From NCBI RefSeq assembly GCF_004122105.1, contig NZ_SBKN01000010.1, positions 24,515 through 88,514 on the forward strand: a stretch of 64,000 bases of DNA, in the 5' to 3' direction. Source of the stretch: Flavobacterium stagni (GTDB lineage Bacteria; Bacteroidota; Bacteroidia; Flavobacteriales; Flavobacteriaceae). Both the position numbers and the translations under genes were made by a program. Positions 35,164 to 43,137 of the stretch are shown here, piece after piece. The notes under the pieces are model-generated. The model was not told the origin of the DNA. It saw only the letters and a program-made list of their open reading frames with translations, and made no database searches. Each line of letters opens with the position of its first letter. The first letter of the stretch is position 1.

Positions 35164-36456
35164 CTAGACTGATTTTTCAACGGGCAAAGCCGCGAAAACG
35201 GTAGCCAAATCCGCTTTTAAATCGTCGATAGCCTCAAGGCCTACTGAGAGACGAATGAGGTCAGGAGTTACTCCCGTGCTTTCTTGCTGCTCGGGTGTTA
35301 ATTGTTGGTGCGTGGTGCTTGCGGGATGAATAATCAACGATTTGGTATCGCCGATATTCGCTAGCAAGGAGAATAATTGGGAATCGTTGGCCACTTTTTT
35401 CGCGGCTTCGAATCCGCCCTTGAGTCCGAACGTCACTATACCACTCTGCCCTTGGGGCAAATATTTTTGGGCCAAATCATAATATTTCGAGGTTTTCAAC
35501 CCGGGATAGTTGACCCAAGCTACGGCTTCTTGCTCGCTCAACCACTCGGCCAAAGCCAAGGCATTCTGACTGTGTTTGAGGATACGGACTTCCAAGGTTT
35601 CGAGTCCTTGCAGGGTTTGGAACGCGTTAAACGGACTCAAGGCAGCACCAAAATCGCGCAATCCTTCGATACGTACTTTGGCAATAAAAGCAGCGGCTCC
35701 AAGGACTTCATAGTATTTTAATCCGTGGTAACCGGCTGCGGGTTCGGTGAACTCGGGGAATTTTCCATTGCTCCAATCAAACGTTCCGGCATCGATAATC
35801 ACTCCGCCTAGAGACGTTCCGTTTCCGGTGATGTATTTGGTGAGGGAATGAATTACAATGTTAGCGCCGTATTGAATGGGGTTAAGTAAATAGGGAGAAG
35901 CAACGGTGTTGTCTACAATGAACGGTACTTTGTAAGCTTGGGCTTGTTGGGCAATGGCTTCAAGGTCGAGGACGTCCAATTTGGGATTACCGAGACTTTC
36001 GGCGAAGAATACACGGGTGTTTTCTTGGGCGGCTTTCGTAAAATTAGTCGGTTCAGAGGGATCGACAAATGTGGTAGTAATCCCCAAACGAGGCAAGGTC
36101 ACGTTAAGCAAATTGTAGGTTCCTCCGTATAGGCTGTTGGAAGCCACAATATGGTCGCCAGCTTTTAGCAATACTAACAAGGCTGTGGCCAATGCAGCAG
36201 TTCCTGAGGCGGTTACTACAGCACCGATTCCACCCTCGAGTTGGGCCAAGCGTTGTTCCAACACATCGTTGGTGGGATTGTTGAGTCGGGTATAAATGTA
36301 CCCTGCTTCACTCAAGCTAAACAGATTGGCTGCATGTTCGGCATTGTTAAACACGTAGGAAGTGGTTTGGTAGATCGGCACAGCGCGTGTTCCTGAAGTT
36401 TGTTGAACATCATGTCCGGCATGAAGGGCTTTGGTGGCAAATTTTGTTGTACTCAT
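35164..36456 (-). CDS. metY: O-acetylhomoserine sulfhydrylase
   Basis: PLP enzyme of 430 residues that makes homocysteine from O-acetylhomoserine and sulfide. Visible are TKALHAGHDVQQTSGTRAVPIYQTTSY (split motif at the N-terminus), YTRLNNPTNDVLEQRLA, VTASGTAA, VDNTVASPYL and HSLTKYITGNG with PLP-binding Lys207. Its length (430 rather than about 390) and the GxSLGG region favour MetY over cystathionine synthase. It is the first gene after the tandem leader region at 36557-36963 and is very probably controlled by it. Confidence 0.94.
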   Translation of the reverse strand: MSTTKFATKALHAGHDVQQTSGTRAVPIYQTTSYVFNNAEHAANLFSLSEAGYIYTRLNNPTNDVLEQRLAQLEGGIGAVVTASGTAALATALLVLLKAGDHIVASNSLYGGTYNLLNVTLPRLGITTTFVDPSEPTNFTKAAQENTRVFFAESLGNPKLDVLDLEAIAQQAQAYKVPFIVDNTVASPYLLNPIQYGANIVIHSLTKYITGNGTSLGGVIIDAGTFDWSNGKFPEFTEPAAGYHGLKYYEVLGAAAFIAKVRIEGLRDFGAALSPFNAFQTLQGLETLEVRILKHSQNALALAEWLSEQEAVAWVNYPGLKTSKYYDLAQKYLPQGQSGIVTFGLKGGFEAAKKVANDSQLFSLLANIGDTKSLIIHPASTTHQQLTPEQQESTGVTPDLIRLSVGLEAIDDLKADLATVFAALPVEKSV

Positions 36457-36556
36457 TTTTATGAAATTTAGAAGTTAGATATTTAAATTTTAGAATTTAG
36501 ATTTTAGATTTTAGTCTTATGACTTTTTGACTTACGCCTTATTTGACTTACGACTC

Positions 36557-36594
36557 AAAAAAAAGGTCCTTTTGATTTGTAACCAAAAGGACCT
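36557..36594 (-). terminator. second attenuator terminator upstream of metY
   Basis: On the minus strand AGGTCCTTTTG (36594-36584) pairs perfectly with CAAAAGGACCT (36574-36564), followed by seven U residues. It lies 27 bases after the second leader peptide stop and 100 bases before metY. Its 5' arm CCTTTTGG (36590-36583) can alternatively pair with CCAAAGG (36631-36625) inside the leader peptide frame, leaving one bulged U. Confidence 0.9.
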
Positions 36595-36621
36595 GAACAC
36601 TATATAGGAATAACATAAGAA

Positions 36622-36708
36622 TCACCTTTGGCAACAAAGCATAGCACAACAACACATCATCATGTGCATCATCCAGCGGTGGTTGTTATGTTTTGCAGTG
36701 GTTGACAT
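36622..36708 (-). CDS. Met/Cys-rich leader peptide 2 of metY
   Basis: A 28-codon frame from ATG 36708 to TGA 36622. It contains seven Met and five Cys codons, concentrated in WMMHMMMCCC (codons 12-21) and MLCC (23-26), and ends Cys-Cys-Gln-Arg-stop. The Gln-Arg codons (CAA AGG) supply the strand that can pair with the following terminator arm. A ribosome slowed at codons 13-21 for lack of charged Met-tRNA or Cys-tRNA would leave CCAAAGG free to form the antiterminator; one reaching the stop would cover it. This is the classical attenuation layout. An alternative is a metal-binding peptide, since it is also rich in His. Confidence 0.8.
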   Translation of the reverse strand: MSTTAKHNNHRWMMHMMMCCCAMLCCQR

Positions 36709-36714
36709 TATTTT

Positions 36715-36752
36715 TGTTTCAGGTTTAAGGTTTCAAGTTTAAGGTTAGGGTT
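36715..36752. repeat. GTTTCAGGTTTAAGG words inside the metY leader
   Basis: The simple words GTTTCAG, GTTTAAG and GTTTCAAG occupy the spacer between the first attenuator and the second leader peptide. They belong to the same family as the tracts at 11923-11973 and 46081-46110. Confidence 0.6.
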
Positions 36753-36757
36753 AGTGC

Positions 36758-36788
36758 ATAAAAAAAGCCCCTGCTTTGGCAGAGGCTT
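36758..36788 (-). terminator. first attenuator terminator upstream of metY
   Basis: On the minus strand AAGCCTCTGC (36788-36779) pairs with GCAGGGGCTT (36774-36765), with one wobble and a CAAA loop, followed by U residues. Its 5' arm CCTCTGC (36785-36779) is perfectly complementary to GCAGAGG (36845-36839) in leader peptide 1, which would form the antiterminator. Confidence 0.9.
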
Positions 36789-36823
36789 GATATATACTTG
36801 AGCTTTGTAATTTCTTTTTCAAA

Positions 36824-36895
36824 TTATACCATATACGTCCTCTGCGGGGAAGATTCCCACATCATACAACACATATGGCGCATTACGTTTTTCAT
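36824..36895 (-). CDS. Met/Cys-rich leader peptide 1 of metY
   Basis: A 23-codon frame from ATG 36895 to TAA 36824 with six Met and two Cys codons; the core is RHMCCMMW (codons 6-13), and SSPQR (15-19) follows. The codons for Pro-Gln-Arg contain GCAGAGG, which exactly complements the 5' arm of the terminator 35 bases downstream of the stop. The geometry suits attenuation: a ribosome stalled at codons 8-12 would leave GCAGAGG exposed, whereas one at the stop codon would mask it. A plausible promoter lies about 38 bases upstream of the start codon. The peptide itself need have no function. Confidence 0.8.
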   Translation of the reverse strand: MKNVMRHMCCMMWESSPQRTYMV

Positions 36896-36932
36896 TTTTT
36901 TAATCGAATGGATTTGTTATTTTTCGACACTG

Positions 36933-36963
36933 CAAACTTCAAAAGGATTTTTGGATTACACAA
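36933..36963 (-). promoter_or_regulatory. candidate promoter of the metY leader transcript
   Basis: On the minus strand TTG (36963-36961) and GAAGTTTG (36940-36933) are 20 bases apart. The -7 box has one mismatch to TAnnTTTG. The predicted transcript would start about 30 bases before leader peptide 1. Confidence 0.5.
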
Positions 36964-37038
36964 GCCTTTTTTAAAACTTTAACAAAAATTAATTTTTATC
37001 TATTTGATTTTAAGGCTATTAACAAATATATTTTTTTA

Positions 37039-39600
37039 TTAAGCAGAGTTCCGACTGGCATTGGTATTCCCGAAAAGGGAGCGAATGACTAACTTTTCAT
37101 AGGTTTCGAGTAACGTCGAATCAGCTTTCCCTTGACGAATTTCATTGATTTTCATTAGGGCGTATTGTTGGATGGTGAGCAAGGGTAAAACAATGTCTTC
37201 TCGCATTTTAATCGATGCTTTTCCATCGGGGTAATTTTCCATGAGTTCGGTATGTCCTGCAATCTTCAAAAGCATGTTTTTTGTCAGTGTAAACTCATCG
37301 AAAATGATTTGCCAGAAGGTACCAAATTCAGGATCATTTTCCATATATTGAGTTAAAGGGAAAAATGACTTTGCCAACGACATCATGCTGTTTTCTAATA
37401 GTGTACGGAAAAACAAAGAGTTTTTATACAATGCCTGTACTTCAGTCCATCGACCGGCATTTTCAAACGCATATAACGCGGTTCCCACGCCAAAAAATCC
37501 GGGTACATTTTGTTTCATCTGACTCCATGAACCAACAAATGGAATGGCGCGTAAATCGGCGAAATCCAATTGTTCAGCGGCCTTTCTTTTAGAAGGTCGA
37601 CTTCCAATATTGGTCTTCGCATAATAATTCAAGGTACTGCGCTGCTCAAGATAAGGAATGAACTTGGGATGCTGTTTAAAAGCGGTATATTTTTCAAATC
37701 CGATAACCGCCAATTCATCTATAATAGCTTTATCTTCAGAGGTTAAGTCGCTTTCTTTTTTGGCAAACAAAACATTGGTTACACCGGCACTCAACAAATT
37801 TTCAAGATTAAATCGACACGATTCGGGTGTCCCGAAATTCGAACTGATGGTTTGCCCCTGAACGGTCAATTGGATTTCTTTGTGTTCAATTCCTGAACCC
37901 AATGATGCATAGAATTTATGCGTTTTTCCTCCGCCACGAGCAGGTGGTCCGCCCCTACCGTCAAAGAAAATGACTTCAATACTGTATTTGCGCGACATGG
38001 CTGTGATGGCTTCTTTGGCTTTAAAAATGGACCAGTTGGCCATCAAATAACCTCCATCTTTGGTACCATCCGAAAAACCAAGCATTACGGTTTGTTTGTT
38101 TTGGCGACGTGCCAAGTGAGTACTGTATTCGGGATGGGTGTACAATTGTTCCATAATTTGTGCAGCGTGTTGCAAATCTTCCACCGATTCAAAAAGTGGC
38201 ACAATATCCACTGTAGGTTGGTGCCATCCTGTCCAAAGGAATAACGCCAAGGTTTCAAGCACATTGAGCGCCGATTCATTATTACTAATAATATAGCGAT
38301 TGGCCCCTAATTCACCGTTTTGCTGTTGGATCTTTTTCATCACCTCTATAGAAGCAATAGTTTGAGCTACAATTTCGACAGCAAAGTCAGAAGCCTGAAC
38401 CGTTCCTTCAATTGTATTTAATAATTCGCGCCGTTTAGATTCATCCCAAGTCAAGTATTCTTCTTGGTTTAAATGGCCAACAACGGCCGAAACGACTAGA
38501 TTATGAATTTTACTGTTTTGACGAATATCTAACGAAGCGAAATGGAACCCAAAGGTTTGTACTTTATGAATTAATTGTGTCACTTCGTCCAGATACAACG
38601 ATTGGTGTTTTGATTCTAAGAGGCATTTTACTTGATTCAATTGTTCCAATAATTCGATTTGTGAAATGTACAATTCGCCACGGGAATAAAACACAGAACG
38701 GTACAATTGACGTTCTAATTCGGCGATGATTACATCCACTTCAGTAAAGGTCAACTTGCGTTTGAGTTTTCGAATATCTGAATAATAACATTTCAAAATG
38801 GAGGTGCGTAAGCGTTGTGCAACTTGAAGCGAAATCTCCGGGGTTACAAACGGATTACCGTCGCGATCCCCTCCTGGCCAAAAACCCAACTGAATCAATG
38901 GGTTGTCAAGTTGAGCATCAATGGCGTTGTTTTTATGCAGGTAATGCAGCATTTCACCAATGGTAGTATAAAATACATTCTCCAGATACCAAATCAAACT
39001 TACGGCTTCATCAAACGGAGTGGGTTTATCTTTTTTAATGAATCGTGTTTTACCCAATTGCGCCAATAACAACTCTATTTGATGCAAATCATTTTGACGA
39101 ATGGCCTCGGTTAAATCGGTGATGATTCCTAAAACAGCTCCAGGATAAAATTGTGTGGGATGTGCGGTAAGGACGGTTCTAACTTTAAATTCTTGCAAAA
39201 AAGAGCGCCATTGATTTTGCAATTCGGCGGTATCACATCGTTCTTTGATTTCGCGCAATGAACCTTTCCCTTCTAAATTATTAACCGTTGAAAAAGCGGC
39301 ATCTTCGATGGCATCAAAGAGTACAATTTGACGCTCCACGTATTGGATGAAACGAAACAACAAATTGAGTTTTTCTATTTCATCAGTGGGATTTCCATAC
39401 TTTTCAATGAATAAATTGACAATTTCGACAGGAGAAAGTTTTTGTTGAAACCCTTTAACACATAACTCATGAAAAAGCGGCAACAGCACTCCCGTATTGT
39501 CGATTGCATCAAAGGGCAAGGTGATAAACACACTGTTATACAAATGGTATTTTGCGGCAACTTGTTGCTGAAAACGTTCAATTTTGGGAAGTGTATACAT
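37039..39600 (-). CDS. ppc: phosphoenolpyruvate carboxylase
   Basis: Anaplerotic enzyme making oxaloacetate from PEP and bicarbonate. From ATG 39600 (MYTLPKIERF) the protein has 853 residues, normal for the family. Visible are RTVLTAHPTQ with catalytic His147, FWPGGDRDGNPFVT, LDIRQNS, GFSDGTKDGGYLMANW, FFDGRGGPPARGGG and the C-terminus ending RNSA. The frame extends upstream to 39654, but those codons lie in a terminator hairpin, so the inner ATG is the start. No recognisable promoter lies between that hairpin and the ATG. Confidence 0.95.
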   Translation of the reverse strand: MYTLPKIERFQQQVAAKYHLYNSVFITLPFDAIDNTGVLLPLFHELCVKGFQQKLSPVEIVNLFIEKYGNPTDEIEKLNLLFRFIQYVERQIVLFDAIEDAAFSTVNNLEGKGSLREIKERCDTAELQNQWRSFLQEFKVRTVLTAHPTQFYPGAVLGIITDLTEAIRQNDLHQIELLLAQLGKTRFIKKDKPTPFDEAVSLIWYLENVFYTTIGEMLHYLHKNNAIDAQLDNPLIQLGFWPGGDRDGNPFVTPEISLQVAQRLRTSILKCYYSDIRKLKRKLTFTEVDVIIAELERQLYRSVFYSRGELYISQIELLEQLNQVKCLLESKHQSLYLDEVTQLIHKVQTFGFHFASLDIRQNSKIHNLVVSAVVGHLNQEEYLTWDESKRRELLNTIEGTVQASDFAVEIVAQTIASIEVMKKIQQQNGELGANRYIISNNESALNVLETLALFLWTGWHQPTVDIVPLFESVEDLQHAAQIMEQLYTHPEYSTHLARRQNKQTVMLGFSDGTKDGGYLMANWSIFKAKEAITAMSRKYSIEVIFFDGRGGPPARGGGKTHKFYASLGSGIEHKEIQLTVQGQTISSNFGTPESCRFNLENLLSAGVTNVLFAKKESDLTSEDKAIIDELAVIGFEKYTAFKQHPKFIPYLEQRSTLNYYAKTNIGSRPSKRKAAEQLDFADLRAIPFVGSWSQMKQNVPGFFGVGTALYAFENAGRWTEVQALYKNSLFFRTLLENSMMSLAKSFFPLTQYMENDPEFGTFWQIIFDEFTLTKNMLLKIAGHTELMENYPDGKASIKMREDIVLPLLTIQQYALMKINEIRQGKADSTLLETYEKLVIRSLFGNTNASRNSA

Positions 39601-39621
39601 GGCTTTGTGTTGATTAGGTAT

Positions 39622-39651
39622 AAAAAAACCCCAAGCAGCACTTGAGGTTTT
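39622..39651 (-). terminator. intrinsic terminator between the Lrp gene and ppc
   Basis: On the minus strand AAACCTCAAG (39650-39641) pairs with CTTGGGGTTT (39635-39626), with one wobble and a 5-base loop, followed by U residues. It lies 27 bases after the Lrp-family stop and only 22 bases before the ppc ATG. Confidence 0.88.
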
Positions 39652-39677
39652 CATAAAATCAAATAACGATTTGTATC

Positions 39678-40157
39678 TTAAATATCTTTGAAGATAGTAT
39701 GCATCAAACGTTTTTTGTCGTTGATACTTTCTTCCAAAGAAATCATGGTTTCTGTTCGGTAAACGCCTTCGATATCATCAATCATAAAGATTACATCTTT
39801 GGCATGTTTTGTATCACGGGCACGAATTTTACAGAAAATATTAAATTTTCCAGTAGTCACGTGAGCTACCGTTACAAAGGGAATTTCATTGATACGCTCC
39901 AAAACGAATTTGGTTTGTGACGTATTATTCAAAAATACACCAACATACGCGATGAATGAATACCCTAATTTCTCATAATCCAAAGTAAGCGAAGAACCCA
40001 TAATGATTCCTGCATCTTCCATTTTCTTTACACGAACGTGAACCGTTCCCGCAGAAATCAACAATTTTTTTGCGATATCTGTAAAAGGAACACGGGTATT
40101 GTCAATTAACATGTCAAGGATTTGGTGATCGACTTCATCTAAACGAAACTTACTCAT
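39678..40157 (-). CDS. Lrp/AsnC-family transcriptional regulator
   Basis: Regulator of 159 residues. N-terminal helix-turn-helix (about 5-55: LDEVDHQILDMLIDNTRVPF, then ISAGTVHVRVKKMEDAGII) and C-terminal RAM ligand-binding domain (70-150: YVGVFLNNTS, VTVAHVTTGKFNIFCKI, IEGVYRTETMISLEE). Such proteins usually sense amino acids. It lies next to ppc and a few kilobases from the methionine genes; whether it controls them is not shown by the sequence. Confidence 0.92.
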   Translation of the reverse strand: MSKFRLDEVDHQILDMLIDNTRVPFTDIAKKLLISAGTVHVRVKKMEDAGIIMGSSLTLDYEKLGYSFIAYVGVFLNNTSQTKFVLERINEIPFVTVAHVTTGKFNIFCKIRARDTKHAKDVIFMIDDIEGVYRTETMISLEESINDKKRLMHTIFKDI

Positions 40158-40233
40158 AACTACGAATTTATGTTGTTTATTTATTATGCTTGCAAATTAA
40201 TGTATTTTATTTAAAAAAAAAGTATTATTAATG

Positions 40234-41379
40234 TTATATTTTAACTCCATTAACAAATTTTATGTTTTTTTCTAAATAAAAATCCGCTTTTTCATCAATA
40301 TTCGGAATATCATTTTTACCATCTGAGTACCTCATTTTGTGGGCATTGTAAGAAAAATGACCTATTTTTCCTTCTAACGCTCCCACTTCACAGATGTAGG
40401 CATTAAATTCGATATTCCCGTTGATTAATTCTTCACGGTATTGTGCAGCAAAATTCGTAATTATTTCTTTACCGTCATAATTTATTTTAATGTTTTTATA
40501 AATAAAATCATAAAAAACGGCATTATTTTGAGGAATTTGTAAATATAGCTCGTTTTTGTTGTCAACTATATCGTTTTCGTAAATATACTTCAAACCCGAA
40601 ATGAGTGCAATAAAAATCATTTTGCGGGTATATTCTCGATAATAATCATTCGGATAATGACCCGCTTCAAATAAAATTGTCGGAACCCCTAAATTAATAA
40701 AACGATCGCCAATACAATTGAGGTTAAATCCATCATCAAAACGACCTACTTGATTGGGGATATGCTTTTGCAATTCTTCATTCATCGCCACAATGACGTT
40801 CATGGCTTTGGTGCGAACCTCATTGATCGCTCGTTCTTCATTATAAGCTGGCGCTAAAAAGGAAACTGTGGCGGGATTGCCTGTATTTCCGGCTCCAAAA
40901 ATGGTCCGTTGATCATGTAAATTATAAGCCAAATTAGGTTGAAACTCATCAAATGCACCACGCAAAAACCGACTTTCGGGTTGGCTTAAATCGACCGAGT
41001 CCCGATTCAAATCTACTTGATTGGCATTAACACGCGTATAAGCTTCTGCCCCATCGGGATTGACCATAGGAAGAATTCGAAACTTGAAACGTTGCTGCAA
41101 CGCCTCAGCCAATGGGTCATCGGATTGTAAAAAGGCAATGAAATCGAACAACGCTTTTGTAGTTGTCCCTTCATTCCCGTGCATCTGGGACCAAAGTAAG
41201 ACCTTGAACTTGCCATTTCCTATATCGAATTGGTATAAGGGTCGGTTTTGAACAGAATAACCTTTACTTTCGGGATGAATCGAAAGCGATTGCAAGACAC
41301 TTTCTATTTGTGATAAGGTAATATAGCGACCAAAGAGTTGGTTTTGTTTGTAATTTTTATGGCATTCAAAATAATCCAT
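40234..41379 (-). CDS. M14-family zinc carboxypeptidase
   Basis: Protein of 381 residues from ATG 41379 (MDYFECHKNY). The M14 metal motif HGNE (His67, Glu70) occurs in LLWSQMHGNEGTTTK, followed by RILPMVNPDGAEAYTRVN (substrate Arg/Asn region), NRDS, and NLHDQRTIFG with the third His ligand. A C-terminal beta domain (about 290-380) follows. No signal peptide, so it is probably cytoplasmic, perhaps processing murein or other peptides. The -7 box at 41397-41404 supports this start; a longer frame to 41445 would pass through the upstream terminator. Confidence 0.88.
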   Translation of the reverse strand: MDYFECHKNYKQNQLFGRYITLSQIESVLQSLSIHPESKGYSVQNRPLYQFDIGNGKFKVLLWSQMHGNEGTTTKALFDFIAFLQSDDPLAEALQQRFKFRILPMVNPDGAEAYTRVNANQVDLNRDSVDLSQPESRFLRGAFDEFQPNLAYNLHDQRTIFGAGNTGNPATVSFLAPAYNEERAINEVRTKAMNVIVAMNEELQKHIPNQVGRFDDGFNLNCIGDRFINLGVPTILFEAGHYPNDYYREYTRKMIFIALISGLKYIYENDIVDNKNELYLQIPQNNAVFYDFIYKNIKINYDGKEIITNFAAQYREELINGNIEFNAYICEVGALEGKIGHFSYNAHKMRYSDGKNDIPNIDEKADFYLEKNIKFVNGVKI

Positions 41380-41396
41380 CGAGCACTCTATTTCTA

Positions 41397-41404
41397 CAAA
41401 TATA
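41397..41404 (-). promoter_or_regulatory. -7 promoter box of the M14 peptidase gene
   Basis: TATATTTG (minus strand) is an exact TAnnTTTG match directly behind the preceding terminator. The ATG at 41379 is 17 bases downstream. Confidence 0.65.
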
Positions 41405-41441
41405 CTAAAAAAGCCCCCAAGTCTGCGCACTTGGAGGCTTT
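41405..41441 (-). terminator. intrinsic terminator of the lipoprotein gene
   Basis: On the minus strand AAAGCCTCCAAGT (41441-41429) pairs with ACTTGGGGGCTTT (41422-41410), with one wobble, followed by U residues. A 13-bp stem. Confidence 0.9.
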
Positions 41442-41470
41442 CCACCTTAGTCTAACAAATTAAAACAGAT

Positions 41471-42472
41471 TTATTTTCGGTGCAAGTGAACACTGCTGAT
41501 TCCGGCTTCTGCACGTGCAGCTGCAGGTGCAGCATCTCCTGTTGTTGTTGGCAAGTTAAAGGTTAGCAATCGACCGCCCATGTTTAAACGTTCTGCTACA
41601 TATATTTTATCATTTCCTTCGTCATAGGCAACATCAACGGGATTCCCCATAGTTGACATCGGTCCGTAGATTCGCACTTGATTGGACAAAGCAATTGTAC
41701 CTCCATTGGAAGTCATACCTAATACTGAACTGAAATTATTGATTACGATTAGTCCACCATCAGAATCGGATGAAGCAGCACCAACATCGGTCAATACCAT
41801 ACGGTCATCCATTTTAGAGAATGCAATTCCGTGTGTGCGCACTAAACCTTGAATGGTAACTCGTTTTGTAGGAGTAATAGCGCCATTTGGTTTTCCAAAG
41901 AAGTTTTCAAACACGACTAAATCACCTGTTAAGTCAGCAATAGCATACAATGTTGTTCCATCAATTGCAATCCCCCAAGTTTTGAAATTAACTGTATAAT
42001 TATTCAATAATGTTAAGCTATTTCCTGTACGTTGATAAACTAACAACTTATTGGTGTTTGCATTGGCTGCGTTTTGATCTTGAGTAACCACTACTTTGTC
42101 ACCCACTACAGCTACTTCACGCGGATTATTAAATTCTGAACCCGAGGCAAGTGCCAAGTTAAGTGCCGCTGCATTGGTAGCTACCGCATTTTTGATACCA
42201 TTGTAAACCTCTAATTTATTAAAAGACCGTGACGCTAACAAAATTTCATCGCGCTCACTGTCATAAAAAACGCCATCGGTGTCTAATGAACCTATTGTAA
42301 ACGATTTTACTGTAGGTGAAGATTCCATTAAATCGGTGTAGGATACTTTACCAGAAGTGTTGCTCGAAGTAACTAATCGAAGTTCAGGATTGGATGGTGT
42401 AGTTGAATTGTCATCGTTACTACAAGAGAATAATGCCGGGATAAAGGCTAAGAGTACTAATTTCTTTTTCAT
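41471..42472 (-). CDS. beta-propeller lipoprotein
   Basis: Lipoprotein of 333 residues. The signal MKKKLVLLAFIPALFSCSNDD has a lipobox Cys at residue 17; the following SNDD resembles flavobacterial lipoprotein export signals that direct proteins to the surface. The rest is repeated strands such as DGVFYDSERDEILLASR, TLYAIADLTGDLVVFEN and PVDVAYDEGNDKIYVAERL, an NHL/YVTN-like propeller. Monocistronic, with its own terminator. Function unknown. Confidence 0.82.
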   Translation of the reverse strand: MKKKLVLLAFIPALFSCSNDDNSTTPSNPELRLVTSSNTSGKVSYTDLMESSPTVKSFTIGSLDTDGVFYDSERDEILLASRSFNKLEVYNGIKNAVATNAAALNLALASGSEFNNPREVAVVGDKVVVTQDQNAANANTNKLLVYQRTGNSLTLLNNYTVNFKTWGIAIDGTTLYAIADLTGDLVVFENFFGKPNGAITPTKRVTIQGLVRTHGIAFSKMDDRMVLTDVGAASSDSDGGLIVINNFSSVLGMTSNGGTIALSNQVRIYGPMSTMGNPVDVAYDEGNDKIYVAERLNMGGRLLTFNLPTTTGDAAPAAARAEAGISSVHLHRK

Positions 42473-42531
42473 AATAAAGTGTGTTAATTAATTTTGACAC
42501 CTTTATGTACGAAAGAACTTGTAGTTTGGTT

Positions 42532-43086
42532 TTACAATTGTGGAAATTGTCGTTCAGGAAAGCGGCCTTTCACTCCTTTATAAAAAGATAAAAACACGGG
42601 AAGGTCAGTATCCAATTGGCCTGACGGGTAAAAAGGAGCACCAATTCGCACTTCTTTTTTTTCATAATCAAAGGCTACAGGAATAATCGGAACATGAGCT
42701 TTATGCGCAATAAAATAAAATCCGGTACGCAATTCCTCCACATATTTTCGGGTACCTTCTGGAGCAATTCCTAATCGGAAAACTTCGCGAGAATTAAAAA
42801 TATCGACGATGGCATCGACTAAATTTTTACCCCCGCTTCGATCCAAAGGTGCGCCACCGATTGCGCGAAAATAATAACCGAAAGGAAAAACAAACAATTC
42901 TTTTTTGCCTACAAAATTCATTTGTTGATTCGAAATTCCTCTGACAAATAACCCTATAAAAAAATCGAAGTTACAGGTATGTGGCAGTACAGCAATCACA
43001 CATTTCTTTACATTGGGATCAAATGAACCCGTGAGTTTCCACCCCATGATTTTGTAAAAAATAAATTCGTAAAGCCGTTTTTTCAT
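42532..43086 (-). CDS. 1-acylglycerol-3-phosphate acyltransferase family protein
   Basis: Short PlsC-like acyltransferase of 184 residues. The catalytic HxxxxD motif is HTCNFD (His36, Asp41); the glycerophosphate-binding segment is GIAPEGTRKYVEEL; and PIIPVAFDYE follows. It lacks a clear N-terminal membrane helix, unlike canonical PlsC, so its acceptor may differ (ornithine, glycine or another lipid). Divergent from the methyltransferase gene, with 51 bases between. Confidence 0.85.
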   Translation of the reverse strand: MKKRLYEFIFYKIMGWKLTGSFDPNVKKCVIAVLPHTCNFDFFIGLFVRGISNQQMNFVGKKELFVFPFGYYFRAIGGAPLDRSGGKNLVDAIVDIFNSREVFRLGIAPEGTRKYVEELRTGFYFIAHKAHVPIIPVAFDYEKKEVRIGAPFYPSGQLDTDLPVFLSFYKGVKGRFPERQFPQL

Positions 43087-43137
43087 CCCGTAAATTTTGC
43101 GTAAATTTAGAACATTAACCTGTAATCACCTAACTCC

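Noticed and set aside
34957..37038. SAM riboswitch upstream of metY or metX
   Set aside because: No S-box or SAM-II core was recognisable; the hairpins are accounted for by attenuators, terminators and palindromic repeats.
39601..39654. N-terminal extension of ppc
   Set aside because: The extra codons are the arms of an intrinsic terminator; the family start is at 39600.
41380..41445. N-terminal extension of the M14 peptidase
   Set aside because: It covers the -7 box and the terminator of the preceding gene.
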